Below are positions 57,426-64,000 of a stretch of DNA of 64,000 nucleotides, in pieces. Position 1 is the first letter of the stretch. Every line of letters begins with the position of its first letter. The translations under genes were made by a program, and so were the position numbers. Origin of the DNA: Anisodus tanguticus (taxonomy: Eukaryota > Streptophyta > Magnoliopsida > Solanales > Solanaceae); the NCBI GenBank assembly GCA_034509755.1, contig CM067546.1, positions 16,102,615 to 16,166,614 on the forward strand, in the 5' to 3' direction. The notes beneath the pieces were generated by a model. That model was not told where the DNA came from, made no database searches, and worked only from the letters and a program-made list of their open reading frames with translations.

Positions 57426-58384
57426 TTGTAGATTTCACGCATCCTGTAAAAGCAAGTTGGTCAAAGTTAATAATATACTTGAACGTAAAGTGACAGCTCT
57501 GCAACCAAAAATGAAAGTTATTGATGTGTTTACCATTTTATATACTCTATTGTTCTTTTATGCCTATATTTCTTTGATTTATAGTTAATTTGTTATTTTT
57601 ATTTCTAAACAGTGAGAAATACTTTTCCTCTTTTGAAATTTCATTTTTGGTTTTGCATTAATTTGTGGCGTGGCGGGGGGTGAGGGGGATATTGCAAAAA
57701 AAGGTTCACCTACTAATATTTTTACATGTTTAAGTGTAATTGTTTAAAGGTATCGACAATTTGACCAACTTCAGTCCAGTTTATATATTATGTAAATTCA
57801 TTAATCCCAATAAAAGCATGCTATCTAATTAGATTAATTAGTTGTATACCTTACAGAATTATCATTATTTGCATTATAAAGTTGGTCATTATCATGAGTA
57901 TTTTAGCAGTATTTCACTGTGTAAGTTAGACAATGTAAGCCAAAAAGGCAACAATAACAAAGATAAATACAAATTGTAAATGATTGTGTAGGAAAAGGAG
58001 GAGAAAAAATAAATCAGCACTAGTAAACTAAAAATATTTTTCTATAAATAGTTTATATAATATTTAACAGTTTTGTTCTATTTTTAATTTTATGTTAATT
58101 ACCAACATATAATGACAATAATATCTCGTGATTTAATAGAAAATTATATTATTGTTGTAATTAGTTCCCAATTTTTTTAACAAATATGAATTTTATCACA
58201 ACAATTTCATAGTAAATACATATAGTCAGTCTTTTATTATTCCTCCAATAAGAGAATTTTTTATAGATTGAAGCAATATTGCAAGCTATTTATTATTGCA
58301 ATTTATACCTGGCAAAAGTGAAAAAATCATGGTTTATTAAAAAATTATCTTATCTCACGTTTTACCGTGTTCCTTCTTTTTCTC
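57426..58384. other. AT-rich DNA, nothing recognised
   Basis: Long A/T runs and no supported ORF or repeat. It could hold the promoter of the dead zinc-finger copy. Confidence 0.4.
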
Positions 58385-58520
58385 AAATCAGAAAACCTCA
58401 TGCCCCAGGAAGCTAAATATTTCTTGTCATATTCAACATCGTAGTCCATGACTGAAACCTGAAGAGCCACTAACCCCAGGTGTACCATGTTCTCTATCAT
58501 CACCTTCATACTCGAAGTAA
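58385..58520 (-). other. Possible exon of an unrecognised gene
   Basis: The minus frame reads MKVMIENMVHLGLVALQVSV, MDYDVEYDKKYLASWGMRFS and DLRKRR without a stop for about 45 codons in very AT-rich surroundings. No family was recognised. It lies ~270 bp downstream of the longer ORF at 58793 and could be a later exon of the same gene. A splice pair was not convincingly found. Confidence 0.3.
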
Positions 58521-58784
58521 AGTAGAATAATTGAAAAACAAGCGATTAAATCAACAATTCAAATAAAATAAATAACATATATCCAAAAATACATATCTAA
58601 AAGCCACTCATATGCCAAAACTGATTATCAAGGAGCACCATTAGACTCTAATACTAATGTTAGGTCATATCCAGAAAAAGACAAACGAAAACAACTAGTT
58701 TGTAATGCGACCACGACTGATGTTGTTGGCCCACATCAGTTGCACTCTAACTTGAATATACAATACTGAAGGAAATAATGCCTC

Positions 58785-59208
58785 GAACATGATCAAAACC
58801 AACCTGTAACCACATTGGTGGAAGGATCTAGAGACAACATAAAATCAGCAAGGGTGAGCATATAACCATGTAAGATCATTGACCCGCCCTTCCCAAAATA
58901 CATCTTGAAGAAAGGCATATAATAATGTGAAATATCACTGAAATATTTAGACTCTTCAGTAAATATGAAAGAATGTAAATATAAACTGTAAAACTCCTTT
59001 ATCAAGGGAGGGAAATCATTGCATATTCCCAATAGGATTTTTCCTAAATCTCCACTATTATACGAGCAACTATTTAATATTACAATGACTTGTACACCTA
59101 AGGAACGGAATCTATAGCCCCTACCCAAATCCTCAACAATTCTCCAATCTGTTGGTTTTGTCTCCAACATCTTCAAAAACATTACCCAATCTATAAAATC
59201 CCTTTAGA
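58785..59208 (-). CDS. Unrecognised ORF, possible gene fragment
   Basis: The 129-codon ORF starts at the ATG at 59182 and reads MFLKMLETKPTDWRIVEDLG, RGYRFRSLGVQVIVILNSCS, ICNDFPPLIKEFYSLYLHSF and ADFMLSLDPSTNVVTGWF. Composition is balanced and protein-like (Trp, Cys, charged and aromatic residues mixed), unlike the retroelement debris nearby. The frame extends a few codons upstream (DFIDWV) to an AG that could be a splice acceptor near 59208. The 3' end has ACAG|GTTGG, a possible donor. I do not recognise the family. Surrounding DNA is AT-rich like introns. It may be one exon of a host gene or a captured fragment. Confidence 0.4.
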
Positions 59209-59339
59209 ATACAAAAATATTGTAATACAAATCACTAAGAATTTAAAAGTATATAGTTAAAGCTCACATGAATCTAACTATTACAACTCAATGATTGTAT
59301 TGATATATCTTGATAAGAACATGTTAATTGATGGTGTTG

Positions 59340-60350
59340 TAGTTGATTCCTTCTTCTAGTAGACACTTGTGTATATCTCGCTCTATCCCTCGATTTGCTC
59401 TCGTTCTGATATGTCACCATAGCATTGATGCGATGCTTTATATACGAGTAGAATTGTTGCTTGTAATTCCCTCAATTCAATCAAGGCTTGGTTCAAATAA
59501 TTGTAAGAGACCAATCCTTGTTTGAGTTGGACTTGAACTTTACGCTATATGACCAACTTCTCCTTTCTCCTAGCTAATTTCATGTGTTCAATTATGGTAA
59601 TGTCTCATGTCTTGACCTCATATTCATTGTAGAATCGGATCATTATTTAATCCAAATGTTCCAAGGTATCATGTTATGTGCATCAAATAGATTCTTTTTT
59701 ATACACCAAATAGTCTATAAATCTTGTCAAAATTACCTGGTTCTCTTAGCAATCCTGCATTTGTGTTTCTTGCTTCACTAGTTCCTTTGGGAGATTTGTT
59801 AAGGACCTTGTTTTTATACATTGCTTATCTTTCTTGCACATATACTGTCACTTGTACAATGTTTTTCAATCATCGAAATTCCATAAGATCAAAAATAAAT
59901 ATTCAGATCCCAACAACTCACAAATTCTCTCTTTTTAATGATGACAAACTCATAGAAACTTCATACTTTTTCATATTCGCTATAGCATGTTCATCAATCT
60001 TCATATTCTTTTATGTCCATCTTCCCCCTTAGGACTAGCTCCTATATTCTCAATCTCCCCCCTAAAAACTAGCTCTATATTGATCTGTCCTATTGACTTT
60101 GGTAAGATGGTAGGCTTACTCTAGCCAGTGTAGACTTTGACAAGATGTTAAGCTTGCTTTAGCCTATGTTGAGCTTAGTATGATGTTAAGCTTGCTTTAG
60201 CCTATGTAAAACCGTACCTTAAACAATTGCAACACTATAAATGGATAGGTGTAGGAACCTTATCATATCCATATGTCATTCTTCTTGACATTTCTTCATT
60301 GTGAGTATAAGGACCAACTTCTTTTTTTAGGATAATTTGTGAAACTTTCT
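59340..60350 (-). repeat. Copia LTR fragment related to RLC-4 LTRs
   Basis: On the minus strand GAGCTAGTTTTTAGGGGGGA, GATTGAGAATATAGGAGCTA and GTCCTAAGGGGGAAGATG (60080-60021) match the GAGCTGGTTCTAAGGGAGGA block of LTR A. AGAGAACCAGGTAATTTT near 59735 recalls the GAACCTGGTCC words. A 38-bp direct duplication (GATGTTAAGCTTGCTTTAGC and on) occurs at 60144 and 60182. Boundaries are approximate. Confidence 0.5.
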
Positions 60351-60355
60351 TCTTT

Positions 60356-61388
60356 GTCACGACCCAAAATCCCAAAGTGGCTATGAGCGCACCTACACTA
60401 ACATGTAGGTTAACCTAAGTAAAAGTCCGAGTCTCTCAACAATCATAAAGCTAAAAATAAATAAAACAACCCATAAGTCAATAAAAGGTCTCATAACTCA
60501 TAAAATGTGAAAATCTAAGTCGTACACCTTCATAAACTTAGAAGTCATAAGTATTAGAGACTCTAAATATTGAGTACAAGTCTCAAAGTCTACAATAACT
60601 ATCCGAATGATAAAAGGCAAAAAATAAGATAGATCTGGAGTCCAGTTATGCGGAAAAACCAACAACTCAAACTCCAAAAGGTACATCTCAATGATCTTCG
60701 GGTACTCGTCCACTACTAGAAAATGAAGCAATATCTTCACAAAGAAAAGGTGCAGCAGGTATGGAGTGAGTACGCTGAAACACATGAATCCAACAATATC
60801 ATTGACTGACACTATGTTGAAGCGATAGAAAGGGTTAGTTATTCTGATACTTATCTCAACAATTAGTTTATAATCAATCGAGCAAGTTATAAGCACTTAA
60901 ACATATAAGAATTAGAAAGTCCATCACCAAGTAAACTACCGAAATAAAATTTTTTCCATAAAAACATGTACACGTCAATTAATTAGAATGCAAGCAAGTA
61001 TGAATAATATGCAATGAAAATCCCCAGAGAAATATTCACCAGTATACAAAAGCTCTTGCAATAGGTTTTACGTGACCCATGAGGTACATATGAGGTCCAT
61101 ATACTCACCAATAATTCCATATCTCCTATATCACATCTGACATCAGGCATCCAGCCAATAGGCTATATTATCATCATCACTTCAACCAGTACCATTTACA
61201 AATGAGCCACCCAGGACCATCCCATATGATTCATCAAATAAGTATGTCAATTATATCATATGAAGTATTAAATGAATATATGTACAATAGGTAATTAAGC
61301 ATTACTAAGTATTTCCTATAGATGGCTCATTTTCATAATGTATACGAGAATCGTAGTGATGAATGCATAAAAATCAAATAATAATTAT
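60356..61388 (-). repeat. Gypsy LTR fragment (TGTCACGACCC type)
   Basis: The low end reads TGTCACGACCCAAAATC on the plus strand, a typical minus-strand LTR terminus in these plants. It is followed by ACCTACAC and GTGAGTACGC blocks in the same order as the neighbouring LTR. The start of this LTR is not seen, since another LTR begins at 61389. The ORF at 60498-60896 has no family likeness. Confidence 0.55.
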
Positions 61389-62789
61389 CACGATCCAAAT
61401 CACGGGCGTCGAGGTGGAACCTACTCAATCCCCCAGGTAGGTGAACCAATTTTCAAGACAACTTTAAGAAGGTTTAATACATGGGGAAGAAAAGGAATTC
61501 AATATATATACATCAAATCCATTAAACCATATACATAAATTGATTCATACAACAACCTTCCTTTTCACAAAACATGGTCTGACTTATACAAGGACTCTAT
61601 GATTATAACGACTGAATGATAATTACAATAATACTGCTCCAGATGAAGGAGATAGTCAACATAAGATAGAAACTAAGGCAACTGAAAAGAGTAGTCTGCC
61701 TCAGCTCCCCGTGCTCTAATTTGCAACATGATAGACCGAATACAAAAAGATGCAACAAGCGTAGCATGAGTACAAAATGTACCCCCGTAGATAACATAGG
61801 CCGACAACGATGAAAGCCACACAATTAGAAATAAATATAAAGTTGACACCACATAATCCTATGACTAACAATTCAATAAGCCGAATAAATCATGTTGTTT
61901 ACATAATAATTCATATAATCCTCAAGTCCACCTAGTTATATACGTATCCATTAAATGTGCACAACCTCCATATGTTATTTTCATGGCAATTCAATCTATG
62001 TTCATGCCTTCGTCAATAATAAGAATAATACAGATCACAATTTCCATTTTCTAAAATATTTAGCCTTAACAATATGATGAATTCCAATAAATACAACCTG
62101 CACTTAACATGTCTCTATCTATAGAGTTTTAACTCAATTATCATGCGCTATGCTCACCAATTAATCTATCTAGTCTAAGAGAAGATTAAGAACACTTAGG
62201 AGTAGAAAAAATTACCTTTAATCAGCCAAGGATTTCTCGATACCAAGCTTCCTTCTGACACTAAGGATTTCCAATTCAATCCAACCAACTAGGTGATGTC
62301 TTTGAGATGATATAGTCTTCCTAATGGTGAATTAACTTCATAAGCTTAAGGGATTGATATCAGATGATATTTAACCCTTGGAGAGTGTTTGTGGTCTTTT
62401 AGGATGAGTGAGGGTCGAAAATGAAATAAAATAAATGAAGGTTCGAGATTGACATATATATAGCCAACCCGTCGTCTGTGCTGCAGATCACCATTTACAG
62501 CCGCATTTCCCACACCTCATATGGTGGCTGGAAGGTACCAAAATAATTTCCCTAATCTGCTGCCTGATCCGCGAAGATTAGGTTCCGCGATGCGAAACGC
62601 TTAGCTTATCGTCCTATCGTTATCGAACATCGTCGAGTTATGGTTTCTTAAATTCTATTAACTTCCAACCTTCCGTAACACTTACTTAACATTCTTACAT
62701 GTCATACGAGAATCTTTGAAATCTCAAGTCCTTGGGGCTCATGTTGGCTAACTACGCTGTCATTCATGTATGAACTACGGGGTGTAACA
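61389..62789 (-). repeat. Gypsy LTR beside the intact C2H2 gene
   Basis: About 1.4 kb. It starts TGTTACACCCCGTAGTTC on the minus strand at 62789 and ends GGATCGTGATA at 61389. It holds the GTACCCCCGTAGATAACATA and GGCCGACAACG block (near 61780) shared with the RLG-3 LTR, and GC-rich blocks near 62470-62600. No target duplication is visible. It lies 360 bp downstream of the zinc-finger stop codon. Confidence 0.65.
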
Positions 62790-63149
62790 TGGAGTAAATT
62801 CAAGTCAGCCACATTCACTCAAACTATAAATTGAACTATAGGTTTGATTACATATGTACCATTGACAAACATTTTTGCAGCTTATATTAAAATTAAAATT
62901 CTAGAAAAAGAATACGTGATACGTAGAATTCTGAATTGAGTGGTACCAATATATATGACACTCTATTTTAGTTCATAATTATAACAAAAAAGGATATTGA
63001 TGACTGAAAAAAGTGCTATATTAAAATCTTGAGGGGAATGAAACTCTATAAATAGATGAAAACTGAAAAACGAATATCCAAACATTTGATTTTTTGGACA
63101 AGTTACTCTAAAAGAAATGAAAATCTTCAAGGTATGGATACTCATGACT
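62790..63149 (-). other. 3' flank of the intact C2H2 gene
   Basis: 360 bp of AT-rich DNA between the stop codon and the LTR start, presumably 3' untranslated sequence. No supported ORF is present. This stretch, with the first ~70 bp of the LTR and the gene end, is what the other copy has lost. Confidence 0.5.
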
Positions 63150-63827
63150 TTAAAGCTTCAAACATAGATCCAACGCATTAGTTTTGTTATCACAAGTGAC
63201 CTGAGGTTTGAATTTCAATTGAGATGAATCAGATCTATCTAAAATAGGAAAATCTACCTCCTTTATATGTTGTCTCGTAAACTCAGGAGCGGGTTCATTT
63301 AGGTTAATAGCTATTGAATTTGAACCTTGAACATTGGTCCTTCTTGTGGATTGAGCAATTTGTTTCAGTTGGTTGTCCTGCACACCCCTGCCATGATTAT
63401 TACCTCTAAGGGAGGTAGGATGATATAATGGTGGTAATGGTGGTAGCTGTTGGTTTAGAAGCACACCTCTTCCATTGTCGCTACCTCTAAGCGAGCGGGA
63501 AAGATATGAGGGAGGTGACGGTGGAAGTGGTGGTGGTAGTTGTTTGTTTACATTATCACTACTGGTACCTATAAGCGAGGGGGAACGATATAGCGGTTGT
63601 AGTGGTGATGATTGCGACTTAGCTCTTTTGTTTTTCATGGTTCCTACATGTTGCACCAATTCTGTAGGTCTTGGTAATGGCACATTACGTCTGCTTGAAC
63701 CTTCTACTGTGTATGTCTCTTCTTCTTCGTCTATTGGATGAGATTGAACATGATGCATGAAGTTTTGAAAGCCACGAACAATTTGGTCACATATTGGGCA
63801 ATGGAGCAGCCACATAGGCATCGACAT
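63150..63827 (-). CDS. C2H2 zinc-finger protein with C-terminal EAR-type motif
   Basis: A 225-residue ORF. Residues 1-30 hold one zinc finger, CPICDQIVRGFQNFMHHVQS then H (CX2CX12HX4H or HX3H). The middle (about 75-160) is a proline-rich stretch made of roughly three imperfect repeats combining SLRGSDNGRGV and QQLPPLPP words. Then come INLNEPAPEFTRQHI and a C-terminal ALDLCLKL, which fits the LxLxL EAR repression motif. By family knowledge such proteins are nuclear transcriptional repressors, but the precise subfamily is not recognised. The start ATG follows directly a good splice acceptor (CATTCAG|A), with more ATGs at codons 3 and 5. Expression is unproven, and its near-copy is dead. Neighbours are LTR debris. 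Confidence 0.65.
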   Translation of the reverse strand: MSMPMWLLHCPICDQIVRGFQNFMHHVQSHPIDEEEETYTVEGSSRRNVPLPRPTELVQHVGTMKNKRAKSQSSPLQPLYRSPSLIGTSSDNVNKQLPPPLPPSPPSYLSRSLRGSDNGRGVLLNQQLPPLPPLYHPTSLRGNNHGRGVQDNQLKQIAQSTRRTNVQGSNSIAINLNEPAPEFTRQHIKEVDFPILDRSDSSQLKFKPQVTCDNKTNALDLCLKL

Positions 63828-64000
63828 TCTGAATGAACAAAATAGGAAAGAAAACGTAAAAAATGTTAATATTATTGATCAAACACATAAAAAGAATTAC
63901 CTAAAAAGAGGTCGAGTTTACCTATATGATTTTTTTAGAACAAGTAGATGAGACTGAATTATGCAAGTCAATTATGCAGGCTGTATGAAGAATTTATAGG
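63828..64000 (-). other. Upstream leader of the intact C2H2 gene, probable 5' intron
   Basis: Closely matches 57236-57425. Acceptor at 63829-63830; possible donors AG|GTAATTC near 63900 and AG|GTAAAC near 63918. An untranslated first exon seems likely. The promoter lies beyond the window. Confidence 0.5.

Noticed and set aside
57165..57431. 88-codon plus-strand ORF over the dead C2H2 copy
   Set aside because: It is antisense to the finger and the 5' leader, and the matching region beside the open copy does not keep the frame.
60498..60896. 132-codon minus-strand ORF
   Set aside because: It lies in a gypsy LTR fragment, has low-complexity hydrophobic content typical of AT-rich DNA, and shows no family likeness.
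1..64000. CRISPR arrays, tRNA or rRNA genes, riboswitches, bacterial operons
   Set aside because: No regularly spaced identical repeats, tRNA cloverleaf or rRNA sequence was seen. The domain content is entirely that of a plant nuclear repeat region.

Overview
The window is plant nuclear DNA: AT-rich and almost wholly built of decayed, nested LTR retrotransposons, LINEs and a SINE. A GTT-tailed SINE of the TS/Au type, the gypsy LTR style (TGTTACACCCCGTA starts) and the retrotransposon mix suggest an asterid, most likely Solanaceae. That assignment is inference. I found no rRNA, tRNA, CRISPR, operon or bacterial signal. No coding feature looks like a housekeeping gene. The only plausible host genes are a pair of C2H2 zinc-finger copies and one unrecognised ORF, all on the minus strand in the last 8 kb.

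Layout. 1-4365 (+): an LTR-like stretch with 60-bp repeats, then a dead Ty3/gypsy gag joined by deletion to the middle of its own 3' LTR. 4366-5818: unassigned. 5819-13105 (-): a gypsy element with a 5' LTR at 8366-13105, a PBS-like site and a non-coding interior carrying 58-bp degenerate repeats. Its LTR is split by a 5'-truncated LINE (9361-11639, +) with a 17-bp target duplication. 13106-37505: one old minus-strand LINE cut into four pieces by three copia elements. These are RLC-1 (13224-19802, -, TSD AGTAT), RLC-2 (20601-29253, +, TSD CCCCT) and RLC-3 (32642-36936, -, 3' LTR truncated). At the RLC-1 and RLC-2 target duplications the LINE reading frame resumes on the other side.

37510-37850: SINE-type repeat. 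37851-45415 (-): chromodomain-bearing Ty3/gypsy element (Tekay/Del-like) with its 2.8-kb 3' LTR and broken gag-pol. 45416-54560 (+): a Sirevirus-like copia remnant whose gag is split by a 2286-bp solo LTR (TSD GGATC), followed by two tandem LTR copies separated by a short internal segment. 54563-64000 (-): gypsy LTR pieces, a copia LTR piece, and two copies of a C2H2 zinc-finger protein. The copy at 63150-63827 is open (225 aa, C-terminal LDLCLKL EAR-type motif). The copy at 56598-57235 lacks its start codons, has a frameshift and stop, and has lost its C-terminus.

Nearly all genes here are retrotransposon genes that worked within their own elements (gag capsid, protease, integrase, RT, RNase H). 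All are interrupted by stops or frameshifts, so none looks autonomous now. The host-relevant signal is the zinc-finger duplication. I do not see a new multi-gene system. Boundaries given with TSDs or LTR pairs are firm; the rest are approximate and were read by eye.
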